Assembly (NCBI GenBank): GCA_028689585.1
Contig: JAQVCW010000015.1
Location: 33,251-97,250, forward strand
Direction of reading: 5' to 3'
Origin: Lachnospiraceae bacterium
GTDB lineage: Bacteria > Bacillota > Clostridia > Lachnospirales > Lachnospiraceae
Length of the DNA stretch: 64,000 nt
In this document: piece after piece, positions 27,292 through 36,603 of the stretch
Layout: the number at the start of each line of letters is the position of its first letter
Position numbering within the stretch: the stretch's first letter is position 1
Translations under genes and position numbers: made by a program
Notes under the pieces: model-generated
Databases searched by the model: none
Seen by the model: the letters and a program-made list of their open reading frames with translations, nothing else
What the model was told of the DNA's origin: nothing

Positions 27292-29046
27292 ATGATGTAC
27301 ACAAAGAATGAATGGACCACAATCCTTGGAATTGGCGGAATTATTCTTGCCATGTTTCTTGCTTTTGCGGTATACAGTATTTATCACAAGAGGAAGGAAA
27401 AACAGAGGCTGCTGCTGCGCATTCGTGCTTCCTGGGGAGCCTGGCCTGAACGGGAATATGAATATCAGGAGCTGGATGTGATTTCGGGATATTATCAGAA
27501 CCGGAAGCAGGATTGTTTTCAGATCGATGATATCACTTGGAATGATCTGGATATGGACCGGATTTTTATGCTGCTGAATCATACAAATTCCTACATGGGC
27601 GAAGGATACCTGTATTATCTGCTGAGAACTCCCTCTTATTCGGAAGAAGAGCTGCAGAAAAGAGAAGAACTGATCCGGTATTTTCAGGATCCGGCCCATA
27701 CGGGTGAAAGGGAGCAGCTTCAGGTGTTTTTTGCTAAGGCAGGAAAATCTAAGCGTCAGCCGATTTTTGATACCATTTACAATCTGGCGGATGCCCAAAG
27801 CGGAAGCAAAGCTCATCATTATCTGATGGCAGGCCTGATACCGGCATCTGTGATTGTGCTTCTGATCAATCCAATGTCCGGAATTTTGCTCTTGCTGGCA
27901 GCAATGTTTATCAGCATGATGGACTATTATAAAAAGAAACGTCCGGTGGAGCCCTATGTACTGTCCTGCGGATTTTTACTCCGGACGCTGGAAACAGCAG
28001 AGGCTATGGAAAAAATCAATATTCCGGAACTGAAGCCCTACCAGGAACGAATGCACGCGGCAAGAAAAACGTTCGGCAGACTGAAACGGAATACCGCATT
28101 TTTAATCATGGGTTCCAGGACGGACGGAGATTTACTGACAGCGTTTGTAATGTATCTGAACAGCTGTTTCCATATCGATTTAATCCAATTTGATACAGTT
28201 GTAAAAGAGATGAAGAAGCACATTAGTGAATTTGAAATTCTGATCGAGGAGATTGGAAAGGTGGAGAGTGCCATTGCGATTGCTTCATTCCGGGAACTGA
28301 TGCAGAATTATACGGTACCGGAGCTGAAAATGGCTGGAACAGAAAATTCGGGAAAACAGAATACAGTGCCGGTTCCATTTCTCGAGACTGCAGATCTGTA
28401 TCATCCTCTGATTCAGGATCCGGTGACCAACAGCATTTCGACCAAAAGGGGAGTATTGCTCACCGGTTCCAATGCTTCAGGAAAATCCACATTTTTGAAG
28501 ACAGTAGCCATCAATGCGCTGCTGGCCCAGAGTGTGCATACCTGCATGGCGTCCTCCTGGAAGAGCAGCTATTTCCGCGTATTTTCCTCCATGGCGCTGC
28601 AGGATAATCTGGTGGAGCAGGAGAGCTATTATATCGTGGAAATCAAATCCCTCAAGCGGGTGCTGGACCGGCTGGATGGAAAGGAGAATGCTGCACCGGT
28701 GCTCTGCTTTGTGGATGAGGTGCTGCGGGGGACCAATACGGTAGAACGAATTGCAGCCTCTTCCCAGATTTTGAAATATATGACCGGCAGCCGGGTAATC
28801 TGCTTTGCAGCAACGCATGATATTGAACTGACTCATATACTGGAATCCAGTTATGATAATTATCATTTCCAGGAAGAGATCGAAGAGAATGATATTCATT
28901 TTGATTACATTCTGCATTCGGGACGTGCAGTGAGCCGCAATGCCATCAAGCTGCTGCAGATTATGGGATATGAGCCGGAGGTGATCCGGCAGGCAGAAGA
29001 AAATGCAGAACATTTCCTGGAGAGCGGGGAATGGGAGAAAATCTGA
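27292..29046 (+). CDS. Membrane-anchored MutS-like ATPase
   Basis: 584 residues. The C-terminal third is a MutS ATPase domain: Walker A GSNASGKSTFLKTVAINALLAQS (near residue 393), Walker B VLCFVDEVLRGTNTVERIAASSQ, and the final ATHDIELTHILES. There is no mismatch-binding N domain. Instead there is one membrane helix (about 9-30) and a second hydrophobic pair (about 184-213). Family knowledge: such short MutS-related proteins occur in many Clostridia and have no settled role; mismatch repair is unlikely. GAGAGGTAACCGGG lies before the ATG. rnhA follows after a 66-bp gap containing the hairpin repeat. Confidence 0.85.
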   Translation: MMYTKNEWTTILGIGGIILAMFLAFAVYSIYHKRKEKQRLLLRIRASWGAWPEREYEYQELDVISGYYQNRKQDCFQIDDITWNDLDMDRIFMLLNHTNSYMGEGYLYYLLRTPSYSEEELQKREELIRYFQDPAHTGEREQLQVFFAKAGKSKRQPIFDTIYNLADAQSGSKAHHYLMAGLIPASVIVLLINPMSGILLLLAAMFISMMDYYKKKRPVEPYVLSCGFLLRTLETAEAMEKINIPELKPYQERMHAARKTFGRLKRNTAFLIMGSRTDGDLLTAFVMYLNSCFHIDLIQFDTVVKEMKKHISEFEILIEEIGKVESAIAIASFRELMQNYTVPELKMAGTENSGKQNTVPVPFLETADLYHPLIQDPVTNSISTKRGVLLTGSNASGKSTFLKTVAINALLAQSVHTCMASSWKSSYFRVFSSMALQDNLVEQESYYIVEIKSLKRVLDRLDGKENAAPVLCFVDEVLRGTNTVERIAASSQILKYMTGSRVICFAATHDIELTHILESSYDNYHFQEEIEENDIHFDYILHSGRAVSRNAIKLLQIMGYEPEVIRQAEENAEHFLESGEWEKI

Positions 29047-29052
29047 CAGGCA

Positions 29053-29096
29053 GCGTCAGTCCATTTGCAGAAAGCAAATTCAGGAGGGACTGATGC
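29053..29096 (+). repeat. Hairpin B repeat copy before rnhA
   Basis: GCGTCAGTCC (29053-29062) pairs with GGACTGATGC (29087-29096). The inner ATTTGC-AGAAA-GCAAAT hairpin is kept. Against the 2.9-kb units the stem pair C-G became T-A on both sides. It ends 16 nt before the ATG. Confidence 0.88.
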
Positions 29097-29112
29097 CGGG
29101 GGAGGGAAAGAT

Positions 29113-29583
29113 ATGTTCGTAAAAATATATACAGACGGTTCGGCCAGGGGCAACCCGGACGGACCAGGCGGCTATGGCACAGTTATGGAGTATGTGGATT
29201 CCAAAGGGGAGCTGCATACCAGAGAATACAGCCAGGGCTATATCAAAACTACCAATAACAGGATGGAACTGATGGCAGCCATTATCGGGCTGGAGGCGCT
29301 GAACCGCCCGTGTCAGGTGGAACTGTATTCCGATTCTAAATATCTGGTAGATGCCTTTAATCAGCACTGGATCGACGGCTGGCTGAAGAAAAACTGGAAA
29401 CGGGGCAAAAATGAACCCGTAAAAAATGTAGATCTCTGGAAACGCCTGCTGGCAGCCAAGGCTCAGCATCAGGTGAAATTCTGCTGGGTAAAAGGACACG
29501 ACGGACACCCCCAGAATGAGCGCTGCGATGAACTGGCCACCTCAGCAGCGGACGGAACAGATCTGATCGCAGATGAACAGTAA
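29113..29583 (+). CDS. rnhA: Ribonuclease HI
   Basis: 156 residues, full length. Catalytic carboxylates are all visible: Asp in [10 protein letters not shown], Glu in NNRMELMAA, Asp in LYSDSKY and Asp in NERCDELA. The HxxN-type [15 protein letters not shown] region and the basic handle ([16 protein letters not shown]) match the E. coli type. It cuts RNA in RNA-DNA hybrids. The start at 29113 follows GGGGGAGGGAAAG. Confidence 0.97.
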   Translation: MFVKIYTDGSARGNPDGPGGYGTVMEYVDSKGELHTREYSQGYIKTTNNRMELMAAIIGLEALNRPCQVELYSDSKYLVDAFNQHWIDGWLKKNWKRGKNEPVKNVDLWKRLLAAKAQHQVKFCWVKGHDGHPQNERCDELATSAADGTDLIADEQ

Positions 29584-29602
29584 TACGGGCAAATTAGTTA
29601 CC

Positions 29603-29672
29603 GTTCAGCTTTGGAATGAGGACGCTTTCCGGGCGGCTGCCCGGAAGCTGTGCGTCAAGTAAAAAGCTGAAC
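29603..29672. repeat. Palindromic repeat, complete copy (left of tyrS)
   Basis: Outer arms GTTCAGCTTT (29603-29612) and AAAGCTGAAC (29663-29672) pair perfectly. Inside is TTCCGGGC-GGCT-GCCCGGAA (29627-29646). The right half (29639-29672) recurs at 31516-31549 with 32 of 34 bases identical, in the same orientation. Confidence 0.85.
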
Positions 29673-29819
29673 TGAAAAACATTTCCGCATCAGGGCTTGA
29701 CAAAGCCGGGGGAATTTGAGTATACTTACAGACAGTATGGAAATACAGGCATCGGAAGATGCAAAAGACAATCTGGAAGCGGATGCAGCAGCATTTGCTT
29801 CGTGATTACAGCGTTGATG

Positions 29820-30181
29820 GGAAGAAGTATCCGTAAGAAAGCAGACAGAAAGCGGCCGGCAGATGAGAGGCGCGTGCAGTCCTTACCGAGAAATACATCC
29901 CGGAGCTTTACACCGAACGACAGATTTCACAAAAAGACGGCAGAGCATATCTGATTGTCTGTGACTCTTGTTCAGTAGGCTGTGACGGCAGACGGCCGTT
30001 ATACCGTCAGCCAAGGCATGATCCGGCAGCAGAGAAGGGATAGCGCAGGGGCAGGAGGACTGAAATATCATATTTCATTTCGTACCGCTTCTTCGAATAT
30101 CACAGAGCAGCTTCCGCAGTGCAAAATTAGGTGGTACCACGAACAACAGCTTTCGTCCTATATGGGATGGGGGCTTTTTTT
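29820..30181 (+). ncRNA. T-box riboswitch leader of tyrS
   Basis: The T-box sequence AGGTGGTACCACG is at 30129-30141 and is followed by a terminator stem (AGCTTTCGTCC with GGATGGGGGCT, 30148-30174) and a T run. Upstream, GATGGGAAGAAGTATCCG and CAGACAGAAAG (about 29816-29860) fit the stem I AGTA and loop motifs. Tyr (TAC) codons in the expected specifier region are at 29884-29886 and 29894-29896; which is used needs a fold. Uncharged tRNA-Tyr should favour the antiterminator and switch tyrS on. The exact 5' end is uncertain. Confidence 0.88.
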
Positions 30182-30275
30182 GTATCATTGAGTGCGCCCG
30201 GCAAGGCTTGTACCATGATATAAAAGCACTTCATGCGCGGGGAACAATAGCGATGATAACAGGAGGAATGAGAAA

Positions 30276-31499
30276 ATGACAGTTTATGAAGAACTTCAGG
30301 CCAGAGGTTTACTGGCTCAGGTAACGGATGAAGATGAGATCAGAGAATTAATCAACAACGGAAAAGCCACTTTTTATATTGGGTTTGATCCTACCGCGGA
30401 CAGCCTTCACGTAGGCCATTTTATGGCGCTGTGTCTGATGAAGCGTCTGCAGATGGCAGGAAACAAACCGATTGCATTGCTCGGCGGAGGAACTGCAATG
30501 ATCGGTGATCCGTCCGGAAGAACGGATATGCGTCAGATGATGACGAAAGAGACCATTCAGCATAACTGTGACTGCTTCAAAGTGCAGATGAGCAAATTCA
30601 TTGATTTCTCCGAGGGAAAAGCGCTGATGGTCAATAATGCAGACTGGCTGCTGGATCTGAATTACGTGGAGGTGCTCCGCGAGGTAGGGGCTCATTTCTC
30701 CGTAAACCGTATGCTCAGTGCAGAGTGCTACAAGCAGCGTATGGAAAAGGGATTAAGCTTCCTGGAATTCAACTACATGATCATGCAGAGCTACGATTTT
30801 TATGCACTGTTCCAGAAATACGGCTGCAATATGCAGTTTGGCGGAGATGACCAGTGGAGCAATATGCTGGGCGGCACCAGACTGATCAAGACGAAGCTGA
30901 ACAAAGACGCTTATGCCATGACCATTACCCTGCTGCTGAATTCGGAAGGCAAAAAGATGGGCAAAACTCAGTCTGGTGCGGTATGGCTGGATCCGGAAAA
31001 GACATCACCGTTTGATTTCTACCAGTACTGGCGAAATATCGCAGATGCAGATGTACTGAAATGCCTGCGGATGCTCACTTTCCTGCCGTTAGAGCAGATC
31101 AATGAAATGGATCACTGGGAAGGCAGCCAGTTAAATCAGGCAAAAGAAATCCTGGCGTTTGAACTGACCAAGATGGTACACGGGGAAGAGGAAGCAGTCA
31201 AAGCCCAGACCGGTGCCAGAGCTCTGTTCGGAACGGGCAATGCAGAGGAAATGCCGATAGCAGAATTGACGAAAGATGATCTGACCGATGGCGGCCTGGA
31301 TCTGATCTCTGCTTTGGTAAAAGCAGAGCTGGCAGGTACCCGAAGCGAAGGAAGAAGAGCCATTGAACAGGGCGGTGTGTCTTTGGACAATGAAAAAATC
31401 GTGGATATCAAATATGTGATTCCGGAAGAAAAACTGGTCGGAGAGGGTGTTGTGCTGCGCAGAGGAAAAAAGAAATTTAAGAAGGTATGCGTCAAATAA
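30276..31499 (+). CDS. tyrS: Tyrosyl-tRNA synthetase
   Basis: 407 residues, a standard length. The class I signature [11 protein letters not shown] (HIGH equivalent) is near residue 44, and the KMSKS equivalent is [12 protein letters not shown]. The Tyr-binding region has [24 protein letters not shown]. The C-terminal S4 RNA-binding domain starts near 340 ([19 protein letters not shown]). It charges tRNA-Tyr. AGGAGGAATGAGAAA lies before the ATG. Expression is set by the T-box leader. Confidence 0.97.
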   Translation: MTVYEELQARGLLAQVTDEDEIRELINNGKATFYIGFDPTADSLHVGHFMALCLMKRLQMAGNKPIALLGGGTAMIGDPSGRTDMRQMMTKETIQHNCDCFKVQMSKFIDFSEGKALMVNNADWLLDLNYVEVLREVGAHFSVNRMLSAECYKQRMEKGLSFLEFNYMIMQSYDFYALFQKYGCNMQFGGDDQWSNMLGGTRLIKTKLNKDAYAMTITLLLNSEGKKMGKTQSGAVWLDPEKTSPFDFYQYWRNIADADVLKCLRMLTFLPLEQINEMDHWEGSQLNQAKEILAFELTKMVHGEEEAVKAQTGARALFGTGNAEEMPIAELTKDDLTDGGLDLISALVKAELAGTRSEGRRAIEQGGVSLDNEKIVDIKYVIPEEKLVGEGVVLRRGKKKFKKVCVK

Positions 31500-31515
31500 C
31501 ATACAGCCCGCAGCC

Positions 31516-31549
31516 GCCCGGAAGCTGTGCTTCAAGTAAAAGGCTGAAC
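31516..31549. repeat. Palindromic repeat, half copy (right of tyrS)
   Basis: GCCCGGAAGCTGTGC, one differing base, TCAAGTAAAA, one differing base, GCTGAAC: 32 of 34 bases match 29639-29672. The left half of the palindrome is missing here. Confidence 0.8.
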
Positions 31550-31584
31550 GGCAACAAGAACGCTGAAAAGACACAGAAAAAAGT

Positions 31585-31613
31585 TTGCGTGAACTACACA
31601 AGTGTGCTAAGAT
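31585..31613 (+). promoter_or_regulatory. alaS promoter
   Basis: TTGCGT (31585-31590), 17-bp spacer, TAAGAT (31608-31613). The leader of about 110 nt shows no T-box sequence. Confidence 0.6.
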
Positions 31614-31729
31614 ATAACGCAGAGAAAATGTATGGCTTCCGCTGGCGAACAGTGAAATAAGAGACAGAAAGATGCAGAGGCTGCGGAAGACTGTGCAGAA
31701 AATGGATTTACACGCAGGAGGAAAGAAAC

Positions 31730-34384
31730 GTGGAAAAATATGGAGTAAACCAATTAAGACAGATGTACCTGGACTTTTTTGAGAGCAAAGGACATCTGGC
31801 AATGAAGAGTTTCTCTCTTGTTCCTCATAATGACAAGAGTCTGCTCTTAATAAATGCTGGTATGGCACCGCTGAAGCCTTATTTCACCGGCGCAGAGATC
31901 CCTCCGAGAAAGAGAGTGACCACCTGCCAGAAATGCATCCGTACCGGTGATATCGAGAATGTGGGAAAGACAGCCCGTCATCTTACTTTCTTTGAGATGC
32001 TGGGCAACTTCTCCTTTGGAGATTATTTTAAGCATGAGGCTATTGCCTGGTCCTGGGAATTTTTAACAAAAACTCTGGGACTGGATCCGGAACGCCTTTA
32101 TCCTTCTATTTATGGAGAGGATGAGGAAGCATTTGAGATTTGGAACAAAGAAATCGGCATTCCGGCAGACCGTATCACCCGTTTCTACCGGGATGAGAAC
32201 GGCGAATGTGATAACTTCTGGGAGCACGGCGCTGGTCCTTGCGGTCCCTGTTCTGAGATTTATTATGACCGCGGGCTGAAATACGGCTGCGGCAAACCGG
32301 ACTGCAAGGTAGGCTGCGACTGTGACCGCTTCATGGAAGTGTGGAACAACGTATTTACCCAGTTTGATGGAGACGGAAAAGGCGGCTATGCCGAACTCAA
32401 AAATAAAAATATTGATACCGGTATGGGCCTGGAACGTCTGGCGGTTGTGATACAGGATGTGGATTCTGTATTTGATATCGACACCATGAAAGCCATTCGT
32501 GACAAGGTGTGTGATCTGTCTCATAAAACTTATCGGACAAATGAAAACGACGATGTGTCCATTCGTCTGATCACAGACCACATTCGTTCCGCTACGTTCA
32601 TGGTATCCGATGGCATCATGCCCACCAATGAAGGCCGCGGCTATGTGCTGCGCCGTCTGATCCGCCGTGCGGCCAGACATGGCAGAATGCTGGGGATCGA
32701 AGGTGAATTTCTGGCAGATCTGAGCGCTACCGTGATCCGGGAGAGCAAGGATGGATATCCGGAGCTGGATGAGAAGAAAGAATTTATTTTCAAGGTGCTG
32801 ACGCAGGAAGAAGAGCAGTTCAATAAGACCATCGATCAGGGACTGACCATTCTGGCCGGTATGGAAGAAGAACTGGGCGGTCAGGATGGCAAAACGCTTT
32901 CCGGTGAAAATGCCTTTACCCTCTATGATACCTACGGTTTCCCGCTGGATCTGACCAGGGAGATCCTGGAAGAAAAAGGATATCAGGTGGATGAGGACGG
33001 ATTCCATAAATGCATGGAAGAACAGAGAAACAAGGCCAGAAAAGCCCGTAAAGTGACCAATTATATGGGAGCTGATGCTACCGTTTATGATAAGATTCCG
33101 GTAAATATCACCACGGAATTTGACGGTTACGATCAGTTGACTCTGGATTCCAAAATCACGGTGCTGACCAACGAAACAGATCTGACGGAAGCACTTTCCG
33201 ATGGGGACAAGGGTACAATTATTGTGGAAAAAACTCCATTTTATGCTACCATGGGCGGACAGCAGGGAGATAAAGGAACCATCCGCTGCGCAGCAGGGGA
33301 ATTTGCAGTAGAAGATACGATCAAGCTGCTGGGCGGAAAAGTGGGCCATGTGGGATATATGGTGTCCGGCATGTTAAAGACCGGCGATACCGTTACCCTG
33401 AGCGTAGATACCGCGAACCGCGGCAATACAGCGAAAAACCACAGCGCAACACATCTTCTTCAGAAAGCATTAAAGACCGTGCTGGGCAGTCATGTAGAGC
33501 AGAAGGGCTCTCTGGTTACTCCGGATCATCTTCGTTTTGACTTTGCTCATTTCCAGGCAATGACAAAAGAAGAGCTGGAAAAAGTAGAAAAGATGGTAAA
33601 TCAGGAAATCTCAGAAGGACTGAGCGTTCGCACGGATGTGATGACATTGGATGAGGCGAAAAAGACGGGAGCGATGGCTCTGTTTGATGAAAAATATGGT
33701 GAGAGCGTGCGCGTGGTATCCATGGGAGACTTCTCCAGGGAACTCTGCGGCGGTACTCACGTAAAGAATACTTCCGATATCAAAAACTTCAAGCTGGTAA
33801 GTGAGTCCGGTGTGGCAGCAGGCGTGCGCCGTATCGAAGCACTGACCGGAGAGGCTGTGAGCGAATATTACAGCAGAATGGAAAAAGAAGTGGAAGCAGC
33901 GGCGGCATTATTAAAGACCAATGCATCCGGACTTCTGGAAAAAATCACTTCCCTGCAGGCAGACCTGAAAGCAGCTCTCAGCGAGAACGAAGCGCTCAAG
34001 AGCAGGCTGGCAAAAGAAGCGATGGGTGATGTAATGGACCAGGTCAAAGAAGTCAAGGGCGTGAAGCTTCTGACCTCTGCGATGGAAGGTGTGGATATGA
34101 ATGGCCTTCGTGAGCTGGGAGACCAGTTGAAGGAAAAACTGGGAGAAGGCGTGATCGTGCTGGCTTCTGTAGCAGACGGCAAGGTAAATCTGATGGCAAC
34201 TGCTACAGACGGTGCCATGAAAGCCGGCGCTCATGCCGGCAATCTGATCAAAGGCATCGCAGCTTTGGTAGGCGGCGGCGGAGGCGGCCGTCCTAATATG
34301 GCTCAGGCCGGCGGCAAGAATCCGGCCGGAGTCACAGATGCCCTGGCAAAAGCAGAAGAAGTGCTGCAGGGACAGATTAAGTAG
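31730..34384 (+). CDS. alaS: Alanyl-tRNA synthetase
   Basis: 884 residues, full length, starting at GTG 31730 after AGGAGGAAAGAAAC. The class II core opens QLRQMYLDFFESKGH, with the FFEMLGNFSFGDYFKHEA motif and motif 3 GLERLAVV. The editing domain has NHSATHLLQKAL and RELCGGTHV (zinc ligands). The C-terminal Ala domain ends with the Gly-rich GGGGGGRPNMAQAGG. A CGKPDCKVGCDCDRF cysteine cluster near residue 190 is typical of some bacterial AlaRS. It charges tRNA-Ala and clears mischarged Ser/Gly. Confidence 0.98.
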   Translation: MEKYGVNQLRQMYLDFFESKGHLAMKSFSLVPHNDKSLLLINAGMAPLKPYFTGAEIPPRKRVTTCQKCIRTGDIENVGKTARHLTFFEMLGNFSFGDYFKHEAIAWSWEFLTKTLGLDPERLYPSIYGEDEEAFEIWNKEIGIPADRITRFYRDENGECDNFWEHGAGPCGPCSEIYYDRGLKYGCGKPDCKVGCDCDRFMEVWNNVFTQFDGDGKGGYAELKNKNIDTGMGLERLAVVIQDVDSVFDIDTMKAIRDKVCDLSHKTYRTNENDDVSIRLITDHIRSATFMVSDGIMPTNEGRGYVLRRLIRRAARHGRMLGIEGEFLADLSATVIRESKDGYPELDEKKEFIFKVLTQEEEQFNKTIDQGLTILAGMEEELGGQDGKTLSGENAFTLYDTYGFPLDLTREILEEKGYQVDEDGFHKCMEEQRNKARKARKVTNYMGADATVYDKIPVNITTEFDGYDQLTLDSKITVLTNETDLTEALSDGDKGTIIVEKTPFYATMGGQQGDKGTIRCAAGEFAVEDTIKLLGGKVGHVGYMVSGMLKTGDTVTLSVDTANRGNTAKNHSATHLLQKALKTVLGSHVEQKGSLVTPDHLRFDFAHFQAMTKEELEKVEKMVNQEISEGLSVRTDVMTLDEAKKTGAMALFDEKYGESVRVVSMGDFSRELCGGTHVKNTSDIKNFKLVSESGVAAGVRRIEALTGEAVSEYYSRMEKEVEAAAALLKTNASGLLEKITSLQADLKAALSENEALKSRLAKEAMGDVMDQVKEVKGVKLLTSAMEGVDMNGLRELGDQLKEKLGEGVIVLASVADGKVNLMATATDGAMKAGAHAGNLIKGIAALVGGGGGGRPNMAQAGGKNPAGVTDALAKAEEVLQGQIK

Positions 34385-34472
34385 CACAAGAGAGCACTAG
34401 CGGCAGGAATAATCGAGTATATGTGAACATTTACGGTCGTGTTTAAGTGCAGGTATGCTGAAAAAAATAATA

Positions 34473-34525
34473 GAGCAGAAGGGAAAATCTGAATATAATC
34501 AGAGTATTTCCCCTCTGCTTTTTTC
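34473..34525 (+). terminator. alaS terminator
   Basis: AGCAGAAGGGAAAATCT (34473-34489) pairs with the 34501-34519 arm with few mismatches, followed by TTTTTT. A second possible + strand terminator (GACAAAT...ATTTGTC then six T, 34605-34641) lies before the converging kinase gene. Confidence 0.8.
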
Positions 34526-34653
34526 ATTTTAATGACAGCCGGTGAGATCGCTTGAGTGCTATAGGTACATGATACTAAGTTTAACATTCATACAGAAATA
34601 CGCTGACAAATGACAACCACAGGTTATTATTTGTCTTTTTTAAAATTCATTTT

Positions 34654-36375
34654 TTAGCGGAATAGCGTAAAATCAGGTGTTGGTTTATAAATACGGACGG
34701 TGACTCGAGTTCCCTGATCCGGGACGCTGCAGATATTCAGAGATGAGTCCTGTCCGTAGTTTAATTTGAGCCGGTCCGAGATATTCTGCAGTGCATATCC
34801 GCCGGATTGCACAGGATCGCTGTCTGGTGGAAAACCGATTCCATTGTCTTCCACACAGAGTGTAAGATATTCATCGGAAAAGCTGGCAGAGATTCGTATG
34901 ACACCGCCTGCTTCCAGCATTTCCAGACCGTGATAAATAGAATTTTCCACCAGTGGCTGCAACAGAATATTTAAAAGAGTATATGCCTCCAGTTCTTCGG
35001 GCACTTCTATAATTAGCTCGAAGCGATGATTGAAACGGACATTCTGCACGTCAAAATAACAGCGGGCCAGTTCCAGTTCTTTTTTAACCGTAGATACGGG
35101 ATTCCCGTGATTTAAAGCCAGCTCAAAGAAATGGGAAAGATTCAGAACCATTTTGGCTGCATCGTCTGCGCCCGCCTTTTTGGTCATCCAGTAGAGATTA
35201 TTCAGAGTATTGTACAAAAAGTGAGGATTGATCTGGGACTGCAGCATCATGTATTCCGCTTCCTTGCGCTTCAACGTTGTCTCATATAAAGAGGTGGTGA
35301 GTCGGTAATTTTCCGCAACGACAGTTTGAAAACGGTTGCCGAGCAGACCGATTTCATCGTTTAAATCAAAGGAAATTGTTGGAAAATCCTGCTGTTCCAG
35401 CTGATCAATAGCACTGGTCAGCAGATAAATCTGTTTTGTGACCCGGTAGGTAATTCCGTATGCGGCGAGAAGGCTGACGATCAGGGCAGCAAACCCCAGC
35501 AGAAGGGTGAAAAAAACAACATTCTGTTCCGCATGAGAAAGATATTCATTGGGCAGCGTACAGTAAACGGTCCATCCGGTAGTCGGATTAACGGTGGAAT
35601 CAATCAGGTAATCCAGAGAGCCAATTTTGTGAAAACCGGTATCAGTATTGGACAGCTGCAGCAGCGAATGCTCCAGAGCTTCGTCCGGCTTTGTCGAAAA
35701 AACAGTATGATCATCAGAAGTAATATAGACGGCAAAATCGGACTGATTGAGTTCATTATTGCAGATATTGGAGAACAGTTGTTTATCAATACCAATGAAC
35801 ATATCTCCACATTTTTTCAGAGTGGTCAGACTGTTGATACTCCGGGAAAAAAAGACGCAGTTATCATCAGGAATATAAAAATCGCAGCCGTCCATCCAGA
35901 GTGTCCAGATGGAAGTATCGCGGACTGTGTGATTGCGGAAGATAAAACTTTCAAAGTCTTCCATATTAACGTTGGCATACTTTTCCCCGTAGGTAGCGGC
36001 GCTGACGTTGGTTCGGGAGTACACGGAATAGTCCTGTAATGTAACAACGGTTGAAGTAATAAAACTTTTGTTTGTCATAAGATTGATAATGCTCTTGGAC
36101 AGTTCCCAACGGCTGAGTGTGCCGTTTTGTATTCCGTTCTGCAGTTCATCCGTGGCCAGAAGTGCATTGGAAGCATCTTTGATGTCACGAAAGATCAGAT
36201 CAATGTTATAGCTGACGGACTGACAGATCTGGTTCATTGAATCTTCGGCAGTGTCCTTTACCTGGCGGGAGAAAGTATGCAGGGAATAGATTGTCACAAT
36301 ACTTAGGGGAATGAGGCAGACAACAGTAATTAAAATATACATTTTCTGTCGAATTGTACGTCCAAAACGTTTCAT
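34654..36375 (-). CDS. YesM-type sensor histidine kinase
   Basis: 573 residues. Membrane helices at about 12-33 and 286-310 bracket an outer sensor of about 250 residues. A HAMP region (about 311-363) follows, then the HisKA_7TM/LytS-type kinase core with phospho-His 385 in QINPHFLYNTLNNLYWM. The ATPase N box is LLQPLVENSIYHGL, and the G box is VEDNGIGFP. The partner regulator is most likely the YesN-type protein at 42837, at the far end of the divergent arabinoside operon. An extracellular sugar or a loaded binding protein is the likely signal (inference). Confidence 0.93.
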   Translation of the reverse strand: MKRFGRTIRQKMYILITVVCLIPLSIVTIYSLHTFSRQVKDTAEDSMNQICQSVSYNIDLIFRDIKDASNALLATDELQNGIQNGTLSRWELSKSIINLMTNKSFITSTVVTLQDYSVYSRTNVSAATYGEKYANVNMEDFESFIFRNHTVRDTSIWTLWMDGCDFYIPDDNCVFFSRSINSLTTLKKCGDMFIGIDKQLFSNICNNELNQSDFAVYITSDDHTVFSTKPDEALEHSLLQLSNTDTGFHKIGSLDYLIDSTVNPTTGWTVYCTLPNEYLSHAEQNVVFFTLLLGFAALIVSLLAAYGITYRVTKQIYLLTSAIDQLEQQDFPTISFDLNDEIGLLGNRFQTVVAENYRLTTSLYETTLKRKEAEYMMLQSQINPHFLYNTLNNLYWMTKKAGADDAAKMVLNLSHFFELALNHGNPVSTVKKELELARCYFDVQNVRFNHRFELIIEVPEELEAYTLLNILLQPLVENSIYHGLEMLEAGGVIRISASFSDEYLTLCVEDNGIGFPPDSDPVQSGGYALQNISDRLKLNYGQDSSLNICSVPDQGTRVTVRIYKPTPDFTLFR

Positions 36376-36449
36376 AAAGGACCTCCTTGGTGAAAATTAA
36401 TGTTATTATACGATAAAATAGAAAAATGAACAACAGTATGACTAAAGAA

Positions 36450-36535
36450 CATGAAATTTTCCACCATTTCATGTGCATTTAGAATATCGAAACAAATTTG
36501 ATTGTGTTATGATTTCAATAGATCATTCATGAATG
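36450..36535 (+). promoter_or_regulatory. Divergent control region: two palindromes and a promoter
   Basis: CATGAAAT (36450-36457) and ATTTCATG (36466-36473) form an inverted repeat. An extended -10 (TG-T-TATGAT, 36505-36513) follows, then CATTCATGAATG (36524-36535). All lie between the kinase gene (-) and the binding-protein gene (+). These are candidate sites for the AraC-type regulator or another repressor. Confidence 0.5.
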
Positions 36536-36603
36536 GACGTTTTAAGAAACAGACAGATTATCAAAACTGAGATGAGTTAATGTTCAAAAAGGAGGGTTTT
36601 ACT

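Noticed and set aside
31500..31729. T-box leader for alaS
   Set aside because: No AGGTGGTACC-like sequence and no terminator stem before alaS; a simple promoter is seen instead.
32063..33349. 428-codon minus-strand frame within alaS
   Set aside because: Antisense shadow; alaS reads through with all its motifs.
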